Assembly (NCBI RefSeq): GCF_001632845.1
Contig: NZ_CP011994.1
Coordinates: forward strand, 1,550,001-1,614,000
Direction: 5' to 3'
Length of the DNA stretch: 64,000 bases
From: Ectothiorhodospira sp. BSL-9
Lineage (GTDB): Bacteria; Pseudomonadota; Gammaproteobacteria; Ectothiorhodospirales; Ectothiorhodospiraceae
Position 1 is the first letter of the stretch. Each line of letters begins with the position of its first letter. Under the pieces are notes generated by a model, which worked only from the letters and a program-made list of their open reading frames with translations, did no database searches and was not told the DNA's origin. Of this stretch, positions 40,285 to 49,255 are shown in pieces. The translations under genes and the position numbers were made by a program.

Positions 40285-42456
40285 TCAGTCCTCCTCAGGC
40301 ACCCCGCAGCGGCCAAAGAACTGATAGTGGTCAAAGGCCTCGGCGATCCCGCCGGCATGGGTGGCATCGGAGAAATACACCCGCTTGAAGCCGTACAGCT
40401 TCTCCAGCTCCTGCTGGTGATTGCCCACCACCACCCCCAGGGTGCTGCCGCGCAACATGTCCTCATCGTTGCCCGAATCCCCGGCCACCAGCACCCGCTC
40501 CAGGGGGATGCCCCACTTGTCTGCGAAGTACCGCACCGCGAACCCCTTGGATGCCCGCACCGGCAGCAGGTCCAGATAGTGGTCGTGAGAGTAGATGATG
40601 TTGGCGTGCAGATCCTTCTGGTGCAGCAGGCGGTCGATCTCCTTCATGGTCGGTGCCTTGCCTGGGTCCACGAAGAAACTGATCTTGTGGCGGCGCTGAT
40701 CCACCTGGGGCTGCAACTTGATGCCCGGCAGTTCCAGCAGGGCGTCTCGCAGCGCCTCCGGTTGCCAGCGGTAATCGATGTGCCGGGCCCAGCCCTCGTC
40801 CTTGGTCATCTCCGGGCCGTAGTGGATCTCCGAGCCCACCGAGGTGATCATCAGGTCCGGCGTGGGTACGCCCCATTCCTTGAGGATGTCGATGGCCGAA
40901 TCCAGGCGCCGGCCGGTGGCAATACCGAAGGCCACGTCGCGACCTTCGTCCTTGAGTCGGTGCAGCATGGCGCGCAGCCCGGCCTTGTCCCCGAGCAGGG
41001 TGTTGTCGATATCCGAGATCAGGGCCCGATCGGCCTTGGCCAGCTTGCCGGACAGGCGCTGCTGGCCCCGACGGCTGCGGCTGGCCTCGCGGCGCAGGCT
41101 CTTGATGCGCTTGACATAGTTCTGGGCATGGCCCTCCCAGGCATAGTGCTTGCGCACCCCCTTGAGACCGCGATCCGAGAGCTTCTTCCAGCGCCCGGCA
41201 TCGCTGAGGATGTCGAAGATGGCCTGGCTCATGCCGGCCGCGTCCAGGGGGTCCACCAGCACCCCATTCTGGCAGTAGCGCAGAATGTCCCGGGGGCCGC
41301 CATCATCGGTGGCCACAAAGGGCGCGCCGCTGGCGGAGGCCTCGATCAGGGTCAGACCAAAGGGCTCGGTCAGCGCCGGATTCACGAAGACACCGCGGGT
41401 GCGGGTGACCAGGCGGTACAGGTCCGGCACGTCATCGGCGCTGTGGTGCTTGGGATAGGCCACCGAACCGTACAGGTCGTGATCGTCGATGAGCATGAGT
41501 ACTTCGGTGAGTACGTCCCGGGCGCCGCGGTCCAGTTCGCGGATGCTGTCCCGGTTGCCGGCGACGATCACCAGGTTGGCCAGTTCCCGCAACTCCGGGT
41601 GCTCGGCGAAGGCCTTCACCAGGGTGGGGATGTTCTTGCGCTCGTCGGGGCGTGACAGGGCCAGGACCATGGGCTTGTCCGGCTTTTTCAGGAACCGGGC
41701 CAGGGTCTTGTAAATGGGCGGTCGCGGTGAGCGGGCCTTGGGAGGATGAAAACGCCGCAGATCGGTACCCGGTGGGATCACCACCATGCGCTCGGGCTGG
41801 TAGTGATCGTAGGAGGCATACTGCTCCTCCACCTCCTGCTGGGTGCTGGCGATCACCATGTAGGCGTTGCCCAGCGCCTCTTCCTCGGCCTCGATGCGCC
41901 GGCTGATGCTGTAGCGGGATTCAATCTCCTTCTCGCTGGCCCCCTTGGCCAGCAGCCGGTCACGCTTGACCCGGCCCAGGGAGTGCCCGGTCTGCACCAG
42001 GGGCACGCCCATCAGGTTGGCCACCCGCACCGCCACATGGCCGGCATCGGCGTAGTGGCCGTGCACCACGTCCGGCAACAGACCCACGCTGCGGATGTGC
42101 TTGATGGCGTTGTCGGCAAAGCAGTCCAGATAGGGCCAGAGCTTCTCCTTGCGCAGGTAGCGCCGCGGGCCGCAGTCCAGACGGACGATGCGCACGCCTT
42201 CGCCCAGATCCTCCTCCGGCTGAGCGTAGTCATCCGAGACCCGGCTATCCACCACCCGGCGGGTGAGCAGATCCACCCGGCCCACCTCCGGGTGCCCGCC
42301 CAGGGCCCGGGCCATTTCCACCACATACTTGATCTGACCGCCGGTATCCGCGTCCCGGCCCAGTTCCAGGTTCTCCCCACGCACAAGGCCGTGGATGCTC
42401 ACCAGAACGATGTACAAACCCTCGCCATGGGTTGCCTTGCTTTGGGTCTTTTTCAT
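40285..42456 (-). CDS. Sucrose-phosphate synthase with C-terminal phosphatase domain
   Basis: 723 residues. The GT4 glycosyltransferase half (about 1-450) starts with the SPS-type YIVLVSIHGLVRGENLELGRDADTGGQ loop and contains the E-x7-E motif region EPFGLTLIEASASGAPFVAT. It joins UDP-glucose and fructose-6-phosphate. The C-terminal 235 residues form a HAD phosphatase of the SPP type: ALISDIDNTLLGD (the first catalytic Asp is in DIDNT), and GDSGNDEDML. A fused synthase-phosphatase could make sucrose from sugar phosphates in one polypeptide, although in some fused SPSs the phosphatase part is inactive. It follows the invertase gene with a 4-nt overlap. Confidence 0.92.
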   Translation of the reverse strand: MKKTQSKATHGEGLYIVLVSIHGLVRGENLELGRDADTGGQIKYVVEMARALGGHPEVGRVDLLTRRVVDSRVSDDYAQPEEDLGEGVRIVRLDCGPRRYLRKEKLWPYLDCFADNAIKHIRSVGLLPDVVHGHYADAGHVAVRVANLMGVPLVQTGHSLGRVKRDRLLAKGASEKEIESRYSISRRIEAEEEALGNAYMVIASTQQEVEEQYASYDHYQPERMVVIPPGTDLRRFHPPKARSPRPPIYKTLARFLKKPDKPMVLALSRPDERKNIPTLVKAFAEHPELRELANLVIVAGNRDSIRELDRGARDVLTEVLMLIDDHDLYGSVAYPKHHSADDVPDLYRLVTRTRGVFVNPALTEPFGLTLIEASASGAPFVATDDGGPRDILRYCQNGVLVDPLDAAGMSQAIFDILSDAGRWKKLSDRGLKGVRKHYAWEGHAQNYVKRIKSLRREASRSRRGQQRLSGKLAKADRALISDIDNTLLGDKAGLRAMLHRLKDEGRDVAFGIATGRRLDSAIDILKEWGVPTPDLMITSVGSEIHYGPEMTKDEGWARHIDYRWQPEALRDALLELPGIKLQPQVDQRRHKISFFVDPGKAPTMKEIDRLLHQKDLHANIIYSHDHYLDLLPVRASKGFAVRYFADKWGIPLERVLVAGDSGNDEDMLRGSTLGVVVGNHQQELEKLYGFKRVYFSDATHAGGIAEAFDHYQFFGRCGVPEED

Positions 42457-43826
42457 GCCTTCTCAAATCCCTTCAGACTCAATACGTCCAGGGTGGACGG
42501 ATCTTCGATGAACTTGTGGGTGAGGATCAGCGCGGTGGCGGACCAGGTCTGGTTGTAATTGGCGCGACGGCCGATCAGGCGCCCATTGCGACCATCGTAA
42601 TACTCGGGCCAGCCGTTGGCGGCCAGGCGTTCAGTGGCCACCTCCCGGGCCCGCAGGGCCAGGTCGCCGCGGCCGGCATGCAGCGCCGCCGCCGTGAAGG
42701 CCCAGAGCAGGGCCGGCCAGTTACCGCCGTTGTGGTATGACCAGGGGATGTTCTTCGGGTCCGACCCGGTTTTCAGGCGCCATTCCTCGCCCTGCATGGC
42801 GGGAAAGCACAGCTTCACGGGCATCATGCCCATGAGGTCGTCCCAGCGCTGGTCATACAGATGCATCAACCGCTTTGACTGCGACTCGTCGGCCAGCCCG
42901 AACAGCACCGCCAGCAGGTTGCCCAGGGCAAAGAAGCGAAAATCCATGCGCCCCGGCCCCAGATTGCCCACCAGATAACCCGCATCCAGGGGCAGCCAGT
43001 CGCTCACCCAGTCGGGGATGCTCTCCGGATGGATATTGAGGGCGTTTTCCGAGTCGTAGCCGAAGATCTCGGTACGGAAGCGGTGGATGCGGTTGAGCCG
43101 ATCCTCATCCAGCCAGTAATAATGACGCACATACTCCACCAATTGTTCCAGACGCTTGGCGGATTGCTCACGCACGCCCTGGTTGTCCGGGTCGGTGTCG
43201 TCCAGCATGGCCAGCGCGGCCCGCAGGGCGCCGAAGAACAGCGACTGGATTTCCAGGGGGTGGCCATATACCCCCATGCGCCGGTCCACCATGAAGGAAC
43301 CATCGGGTACCAGCAGGGTGGGGAAGATCTCGAAGCGATCCTGCAGGCAGATGTTGAGGATCATGCGGATGCCCCGCTGACACTCCCGGGAACGGGTGAA
43401 GGCAGTATCCCCGGAGATGCGCTCATAGCCCACCAGCAGGATCAGCCACCACATCATGGAATCCACCGGGGCCACCCGGCCGATGGCCCGATCGCCGAAG
43501 TCGGTGTGGATCTCCTCCTCGCCCTGCTCATTGCACAGCACCCGGAAGCTGGCGGGCATCACCTTGGCCACGGCCCGGTGGCCCTCCATCTCCTCCTGCT
43601 GGTCCCGCAGCTTGAGCACCATGGCGAGAAAGTTGCGCACGATGTCGCTGCGGCCATCCAGAAGAAACACCAGTCCGGAGGGGACGAAGTCGCGCACGAA
43701 ACAGTCGGAATAGTTGTCCGCAGGGGCGTGTGAGTCGAGGCTGGCGATGGTGCCCACGACATCACCCCGGTGATACACCAGGGAGGCCTCGAGCAGCCGG
43801 TAGGCGGAGCTGATGGGGTCGGTCAA
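42453..43826 (-). CDS. Neutral/alkaline invertase (GH100)
   Basis: 457 residues of the cytosolic invertase family first known from plants and cyanobacteria; it cleaves sucrose to glucose and fructose. Conserved blocks are DNYSDCFVRDFVPSGLVFLLDG, HTDFGDRAIGRVAPVDSMMWW (contains the catalytic acid Asp), GDTAFTRSRECQRGI, and NIPWSYHNGGNWPALLWAFTAAA. The start is TTG 43826, with GAGGA nine bases upstream. It lies first in the operon and overlaps the sucrose-phosphate synthase start, so sucrose making and breaking are co-regulated. Confidence 0.92.
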   Translation of the reverse strand: MTDPISSAYRLLEASLVYHRGDVVGTIASLDSHAPADNYSDCFVRDFVPSGLVFLLDGRSDIVRNFLAMVLKLRDQQEEMEGHRAVAKVMPASFRVLCNEQGEEEIHTDFGDRAIGRVAPVDSMMWWLILLVGYERISGDTAFTRSRECQRGIRMILNICLQDRFEIFPTLLVPDGSFMVDRRMGVYGHPLEIQSLFFGALRAALAMLDDTDPDNQGVREQSAKRLEQLVEYVRHYYWLDEDRLNRIHRFRTEIFGYDSENALNIHPESIPDWVSDWLPLDAGYLVGNLGPGRMDFRFFALGNLLAVLFGLADESQSKRLMHLYDQRWDDLMGMMPVKLCFPAMQGEEWRLKTGSDPKNIPWSYHNGGNWPALLWAFTAAALHAGRGDLALRAREVATERLAANGWPEYYDGRNGRLIGRRANYNQTWSATALILTHKFIEDPSTLDVLSLKGFEKA

Positions 43827-43865
43827 GCGCGATGATCCTCGGTGGTGTGGGGCATGGAGTGAGGT

Positions 43866-44939
43866 TTACGTGGGCACCACCGGTCGGGGCGGAGGGGAGC
43901 CCGGCCGGGCGAAAAGATAGCCCTGAACATAGTCCACGGCATGGGCCTTGAGCCACTGCCATTCGGCCTTTTCCTCCACGCCTTCGGCAATGGTCATGAT
44001 ACCCAGGTCGTGGGCCATCTCGATGAGTTTGGCGAGCACCTTCTGCTTGAAGATGTCCTGATCCACCTGGCTCACCAGGGCCCGGTCGAATTTCACGTAA
44101 TCGGGCCGCAGTTCCGAGAGCAGGTTCAGGGAGGCATAGCCGGCCCCCAGATCGTCCAGGGCCACCTGAAAACCCGCGCTCCGATAGAAATCCACGATAC
44201 GCCGCAGATGGCCCGAGTCGGAGACCTCTTCTGACTCCACCACCTCGAACACCAGTCGATTGGCGTCGGCACCCAGACGCTCCACCTCGTTCAGTGTGGT
44301 CTTCAGGCAATAGGTGGGATCGTAGATGGTGGTGGGGTTGAAGTTGATGAACACCCGCCCATCAAAGCCGTGTCCCACGGCCTGGCGGATGGCGTTGATG
44401 CGCGCCGCCCGATCCAGCTGGAACATCATCTGGGAGGCACGGGCCTGGCCAAAGAGCCGGTCCGGGAAGATCAGGGTTCGATCCTCGTCGGACAGGTAGC
44501 CGCGCACCAGGGATTCGTGGGCGAAGATACGCCCCGGGTCCTGGCAGTGGACGATGGGCTGGAAGTGAAAGATGAAACGCTCGGCCTCGATCATGTCGGC
44601 CAGCCAGCCGCTGCCGGCGCGGGCCAGCAGGGTCATCAGGCTTTGTGTGTGGGGCAGGGTGGCCAGGGTGAAGGCCTCGCCCTCGGCCAGGAACACGGCG
44701 CGGCAGTCGGTGATCTCCGCCTCGCTCAGGTGTCGGCGCAGTGTGGCGTCCATGGCGCCGGGGCCGCCGGTGGGCACGGGCACTTGCAGCACCCCGGCAT
44801 CCACCTCCCGGGCCTGGATGCCCTGGTCGCTCAGTTGCTGCTGGAGGGCCTTGAGGGTGTGGGAAAGGAAGGGTGCCAGGAACAGGCTGCCCGGTCCCTG
44901 GGGACTGCGTTCAATCACCTGGCAATCTTTGCATGTCAT
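43866..44939 (-). CDS. EAL-domain protein with ESL variant (cyclic di-GMP phosphodiesterase or receptor)
   Basis: 357 residues. The EAL domain is at about 115-350; the N-terminal 110 residues are unassigned. The signature reads ESL (AHESLVRG) instead of EAL, keeping the catalytic Glu. Other catalytic/metal residues appear: Asn in INFNPTTIYD, Glu in FEVVESEE, the Asp pair as DDLGAGYASL, Lys in YVKFDRAL, and Glu in IAEGVEE. Activity is plausible. ATG 44939 is chosen because GGGGGTG precedes it; an in-frame GTG lies 9 bp upstream. Confidence 0.88.
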   Translation of the reverse strand: MTCKDCQVIERSPQGPGSLFLAPFLSHTLKALQQQLSDQGIQAREVDAGVLQVPVPTGGPGAMDATLRRHLSEAEITDCRAVFLAEGEAFTLATLPHTQSLMTLLARAGSGWLADMIEAERFIFHFQPIVHCQDPGRIFAHESLVRGYLSDEDRTLIFPDRLFGQARASQMMFQLDRAARINAIRQAVGHGFDGRVFINFNPTTIYDPTYCLKTTLNEVERLGADANRLVFEVVESEEVSDSGHLRRIVDFYRSAGFQVALDDLGAGYASLNLLSELRPDYVKFDRALVSQVDQDIFKQKVLAKLIEMAHDLGIMTIAEGVEEKAEWQWLKAHAVDYVQGYLFARPGSPPPRPVVPT

Positions 44940-45102
44940 GCTCTTCACCCCCTTTTGTCCTCCCGAGCGGTATTCTCCCGGAGCCTTTGCCAGCCGCCAT
45001 GGTCCAAGGCATCACCGGCTCGCGCGGTGCTGCCGCGAGCCGCTACCACTCCCGGGGGATCATACCCGATCCGTTGTCAGCGTTGAAAACATGAGGTGAT
45101 TC

Positions 45103-45531
45103 ATGACGCAAAAGACCAGCAAAACCGATACCCAGTGGCGGGAGCAACTCAGCCCGGAGGCCTACCGGGTGACCCGCAAGGCGGGCACCGAGCCGCCCTT
45201 CACCGGGAAGTATTACGACCACAAGGCGTCAGGCCTGTACCGCTGCATCTGCTGCGGCGCGTCGTTGTTCTCCAGTGATCACAAATATGACTCCGGCAGC
45301 GGCTGGCCCAGTTACTGGCAACCGGTGGATGAGCAGGCCGTGACCGAGCATACCGACCGCAGCCTGATGATGAAGCGGGTGGAAGTGCGCTGTGCCTCCT
45401 GTGACGCCCACCTGGGGCACGTGTTCAACGACGGGCCCCATCCCACCGGGCTGCGCTATTGCATCAACTCCGCTGCCCTGGATTTCGAGCCGTCGGGCGC
45501 GAAAAGTCCAGATCCGGACCACAGGGGATGA
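45103..45531 (+). CDS. msrB: Peptide methionine (R)-S-oxide reductase MsrB
   Basis: A 142-residue MsrB that repairs the R-diastereomer of methionine sulfoxide. The two zinc CxxC pairs (CICC, CASC) and the catalytic Cys in [11 protein letters not shown] are present, with the family blocks [27 protein letters not shown] and [12 protein letters not shown]. There is no signal peptide, so it is cytoplasmic. The C-terminal 22 codons overlap the convergent glutathionyl-hydroquinone reductase gene by 68 bp. Confidence 0.96.
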   Translation: MTQKTSKTDTQWREQLSPEAYRVTRKAGTEPPFTGKYYDHKASGLYRCICCGASLFSSDHKYDSGSGWPSYWQPVDEQAVTEHTDRSLMMKRVEVRCASCDAHLGHVFNDGPHPTGLRYCINSAALDFEPSGAKSPDPDHRG

Positions 45532-46450
45532 TGCCACTGGGGTTCAGGTGCTCGTGGCTGCCGTAGTAGTGGGTCTTGATGTGGTCCATGTTCACCGTGG
45601 CGGCCACGCCCGGCACCTGATACAGCGCGCGGGTGTATTCCCATAGGTGGGGGTAGTCGATGATGCGTCGGCGATTGCACTTGAAGTGGCTGTAGTACAC
45701 GGCGTCGAAACGTACCAGGGTGGTAAACAGCCGCCAGTCCGCCTCGGTGATCCGGTCACCGGCCAGATAGGGCTGGCGGCTGAGGCGATCCTCCACCCAG
45801 TCCAGGGTGTCGAACAGCCTGTTGTAGGCCCGCTCGTAGGCGGACTGCTCGGTGGCAAAACCGCAGCGGTAAACGCCGTTGTTCAGGTTCTCGTAGATGC
45901 GCTCGTTGACCCGGTCGATCTCCCCGCGCAGGTCTTCGGGGTAATAGTCCGTGCGCCGGTCGATGAAGGCGTCGAAGGCGCTGTTGAACATGCGGATGAT
46001 CTCCGCCGATTCGTTGTTGACGATGGTGCGCCGCTTCTTGTCCCAGAGGGTGGGCACGGTGATGATGCCGGTGTATTCCGGTTCGGCCAGGGTGTAGGCC
46101 TGATGGAGGAATTCAAAGCCGTTCACATGGTCGGGCGTGCTGCCCGGATAGGGTTGGAAGTTCCAGCCCCCATCCAGCATGTAAGGATTCACCACCGACA
46201 CGCTGATCAGGTTTTCCAGCCCCTTCAGGGCCCGGAAGATCAGGGTGCGATGGGCCCAGGGGCAGGCCAGGCAAACGTACAGATGATAGCGGTCCGGTTC
46301 GGCGGGGAAGCCCCCCTCGCCGCTGGGCCCGGGGGCCCCGTCCGGGGTGATCCAGTGGCGGAACTGGGAATCCTGGCGGATGAAATCGCCATCCTCGGTC
46401 TCTGCGGCCAGCCAGTCGCTGCGCAACTGACCCTTGATGAGCAGACTCAT
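45464..46450 (-). CDS. yqjG: Glutathionyl-hydroquinone reductase (YqjG/EcfG type, GST Xi class)
   Basis: A 328-residue glutathione transferase that reductively removes glutathione from glutathionyl-hydroquinones. The catalytic Cys is in [12 protein letters not shown]. The extended N-terminus ([12 protein letters not shown]...), [37 protein letters not shown] and the C-terminal [23 protein letters not shown] are class hallmarks. ATG 46450 with GGGAGG upstream is the start; an earlier frame start has no ribosome-binding site. The C-terminal tail overlaps msrB. Confidence 0.93.
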   Translation of the reverse strand: MSLLIKGQLRSDWLAAETEDGDFIRQDSQFRHWITPDGAPGPSGEGGFPAEPDRYHLYVCLACPWAHRTLIFRALKGLENLISVSVVNPYMLDGGWNFQPYPGSTPDHVNGFEFLHQAYTLAEPEYTGIITVPTLWDKKRRTIVNNESAEIIRMFNSAFDAFIDRRTDYYPEDLRGEIDRVNERIYENLNNGVYRCGFATEQSAYERAYNRLFDTLDWVEDRLSRQPYLAGDRITEADWRLFTTLVRFDAVYYSHFKCNRRRIIDYPHLWEYTRALYQVPGVAATVNMDHIKTHYYGSHEHLNPSGIIPCGPDLDFSRPTARNPGQRS

Positions 46451-46504
46451 GATGCCTCCCTGAGCAATAGTAACGTGAAAGAACCCGGATTCAGCTATAA
46501 ACAC

Positions 46505-46528
46505 GCCCCTCTCCCCCGGGGGAGAGGG
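46505..46528. repeat. Perfect 24-bp palindrome, CCCCTCTCCCCC family
   Basis: CCCCTCTCCCCC directly abuts GGGGGAGAGGGG. It is the hairpin of the REP-like family without the usual tail, and lies between the divergent glutathionyl-hydroquinone reductase and CHASE2 kinase genes. The rest of the 253-bp gap (46451-46703) shows no other clear element. Confidence 0.75.
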
Positions 46529-46703
46529 GCCTGGAAAGTATCTTTCATCATCGGGGGTGGCTCACCACCGCGATGCATGAGAGTTATCCCATGGGACCGG
46601 GATGCAGCAACAATCGTTCACCTTTCGCCTCCCGCTGCGTGGCGGGCGGGCTTTGCCTCTGATTTTCTGGTAAAACGAGGGCGAATGCACAGGAGATCCG
46701 GCA

Positions 46704-49247
46704 TTGTCCTTTCCGACGCTGCGCAAGGCGATTCTCGGCCCCACTGGCCTGATTGGCGCGTTGCTGCTGGCTGTGCTGGCGGGCAGCTTCAGTGACGCCC
46801 TGCGCCCCCTGGATGAAGGTCTGCGCAGTCTGGCCACCCGGCTGGTGCCGGACATGCGCCCCGGTGTGCCGGTCACCCTGATCGAGATTCACGACGCCGC
46901 TCAGGCCCTGGATCGGGCCCGGCTGGCCCGCGCCGTGGAGCGCCTGGATGCCATGGGAGCGGCGGCCATCGGCCTGCATCTGCCCCTGGATCACCCCCAT
47001 ACGCCGCCCCGCCTGGAGCCCTGGCTGGGCCAGGCCCGGAGTTCTCTGGGGCCTGAGGTGGCCGAGTCCTGGCGCCGTGAACTGGATACCGATGATCGCC
47101 TGGCCCAGGCCCTGGCGGGACAGGGCCGCAGCGTGCTGGCCGCGCCGCTGGCCATGGGTGCCGGGCCGGCCTCGGTGCCTCATCCCGATGCCCTTGTGAA
47201 TGTGGATCGCTCGGCGAGAGCCTGGTACGACTGGGCCGTCTTCCGTCCCCTGTTTCGACCCGCCGAGCCACCCGGTCGCCATCTCACCGTGCACTGGCCC
47301 ACCCAGGCCCTGGCAACTGCCGGCCTGCCCGCCGCCACCGCCACGCCGGATCGTCCCCGTCCCCTGGCCCCTGGGGTCGTGCCGGTAGGGGAGGGCTATC
47401 TGGCCGGTTTTGCCCTGCCGCTGGCGGCCGCGGTCCGGGGCGCCGCCCCGGATGAGATTATCGTGGAACCGGGCCGCGGCGTGCGCCTGGGGGAGACCCG
47501 GATCACCCTGGGGCCGGACCGCGGTCTGGGCGTGATTCCGCCCCGGAGTGATCCGCGCGGGCGGCAGGTGGATGCCCACCCCCTGGACACCCTCATGGCC
47601 GGGGATCTGGGCAACAGGCAGATCCAGGGTCGCGCGGTGATCCTGGGTATGGCAGAGGGCACGGGTCAGCCTCTCATGTCCCACGCCGGGCTCACCCTGC
47701 CCCAGGCCACATGGAGTGCCTGGACCACGGCCGCCCTGCTGGAGGGGCATCGGGTGGGCATGGGCGGTTGGTTCCATGGGGCCGAGCGCCTGCTGATCAT
47801 CCTGGCGGCCCTGTATCTGCTGTGGCTGCCTGCGCGGCTGCACCTGTCCACCACGGGGGCATTGGTCAGTGGTGTGACCGTGTTCGTGCTGCTGAACCTG
47901 TCCATGGGGCTGGTGCTGGTCCTGCAATGGTGGCTGCCTGTGGTGCTGCCGGCCCTGGTGATTGCCCTGGGGCATCCGTTGCTGGCGTTGCGAGTCTGGC
48001 TGCTGGAGCGCCTGGAGGCAGACCGCCGCGAGGCCTCCGAGGCCTGGTTGCAGCTGGGCATCGGCCAGCAGGGCCAGGGGCACCTGGAGCCGGCCTTCGA
48101 GGCCTATACCCACTGTCGGCTGGACAGCGACACCCTGTTTGCCCAGGTCTATCAACTGGGGCGCGACTTGGAGCGCCGTCGCCAGTACGGGCGCGCCGTG
48201 GAGGTGTTCCGTTTCCTGCACTCGCGGCATCCGGATTTTCGCGACACCACCCAGCGCCTGGAGCGGCTCAAGCCCTTCGTGGGCAGTCGCCAGCCCCGGC
48301 TGGGGGAGATGCAGCGCGTGGGCGGCGGCAAGGAGCTGGCCGTGGGTGACGACAGCCTGGAAAAGCCCATGATCGGGCGTTACAACGTGGAGCGCCAGCT
48401 GGGGCGGGGCTCCATGGGCATCGTCTATCTGGGGGTGGACCCGCATATCCAGCGCAAGGTGGCCATCAAGACCCTGGCCCTGAACCGGGAGTTCGAGCCG
48501 GAACTCCTGGAACAGGCCAAATGGCGGTTTTTCCGGGAGGCCGAGGCCTCCGGTCGACTCAATCATCGCAATATCGTCACCGTCTACGATGTGGGCGAGG
48601 AGCACGACCTGGCCTTCATCGCCATGGACTACCTGCAGGGGGTGCCCCTGGATCAATTCACCCAGCCCCTGACCCTGCTGCCCATCACCGAGGTGCTGGA
48701 GGTCTGCGCCCAGGTGGCCGATGCCCTGGACTATGCCCATCAGCAGGAGGTGATCCACCGGGACATCAAGCCGGCCAATGTAATCTACGACCAGGGCAAG
48801 GGCCTGGTGAAGATCACGGACTTCGGCATCGCCAGCGTGACCGACCACAACAAGACCCGCACCGGCACCATCCTGGGCACGCCGGCCTTCATGTCGCCGG
48901 AGCAGGTGGCCGGCAAGCCGGTGGACAGTCGTACCGATCTGTTCTCCCTGGGCGTGATGCTCTACCAGATGCTCAGCGGCCGGTTGCCCTTCACCGCCGA
49001 GACCATGGCCGGTCTGGTGTACCAGATCACCCAGACCCATCCTGCGGAGATCACCGACCTGCGCCCGGAACTGGGCCCCTTGGTGGGGGTGATCGTCACC
49101 AAGAGCCTGCAGAAGGACCCGGCCAAGCGTTACCAGACCGGCGGCGAGATGGCCCGGGCCCTGCGCGGCTGCATCGAAGCCTTCCGGCGCATGCCCCGGC
49201 CGGGGCAGTTCAGTGGGGCGGCATCGGATTATTATCATGATGATTGA
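46704..49247 (+). CDS. CHASE2-domain serine/threonine protein kinase
   Basis: 847 residues. An N-terminal membrane segment and an extracytoplasmic CHASE2 sensor (about 25-350; VTLIEIHDAAQALDRARLARAVERL) lead to C-terminal membrane helices (about 360-430), a short helical repeat region (LQLGIGQQGQGHLEPAFEAYTHC) and a eukaryotic-type kinase domain (about 555-830): LGRGSMGIVYLG, VAIKTL, HRDIKPANVIYD, DFGIAS, GTPAFMSPEQ, FSLGVMLYQMLSG. The start is TTG 46704 with AGGAG eight bases upstream. Neither a cognate phosphatase nor an FHA protein is adjacent. Confidence 0.93.
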   Translation: MSFPTLRKAILGPTGLIGALLLAVLAGSFSDALRPLDEGLRSLATRLVPDMRPGVPVTLIEIHDAAQALDRARLARAVERLDAMGAAAIGLHLPLDHPHTPPRLEPWLGQARSSLGPEVAESWRRELDTDDRLAQALAGQGRSVLAAPLAMGAGPASVPHPDALVNVDRSARAWYDWAVFRPLFRPAEPPGRHLTVHWPTQALATAGLPAATATPDRPRPLAPGVVPVGEGYLAGFALPLAAAVRGAAPDEIIVEPGRGVRLGETRITLGPDRGLGVIPPRSDPRGRQVDAHPLDTLMAGDLGNRQIQGRAVILGMAEGTGQPLMSHAGLTLPQATWSAWTTAALLEGHRVGMGGWFHGAERLLIILAALYLLWLPARLHLSTTGALVSGVTVFVLLNLSMGLVLVLQWWLPVVLPALVIALGHPLLALRVWLLERLEADRREASEAWLQLGIGQQGQGHLEPAFEAYTHCRLDSDTLFAQVYQLGRDLERRRQYGRAVEVFRFLHSRHPDFRDTTQRLERLKPFVGSRQPRLGEMQRVGGGKELAVGDDSLEKPMIGRYNVERQLGRGSMGIVYLGVDPHIQRKVAIKTLALNREFEPELLEQAKWRFFREAEASGRLNHRNIVTVYDVGEEHDLAFIAMDYLQGVPLDQFTQPLTLLPITEVLEVCAQVADALDYAHQQEVIHRDIKPANVIYDQGKGLVKITDFGIASVTDHNKTRTGTILGTPAFMSPEQVAGKPVDSRTDLFSLGVMLYQMLSGRLPFTAETMAGLVYQITQTHPAEITDLRPELGPLVGVIVTKSLQKDPAKRYQTGGEMARALRGCIEAFRRMPRPGQFSGAASDYYHDD

Positions 49248-49255
49248 GGGGAACG

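Noticed and set aside
45017..45041. GGCTCGCG / CGCGAGCC hairpin upstream of msrB as a terminator
   Set aside because: There is no T-run on either side, and GC-rich hairpins of this size arise often at this base composition.
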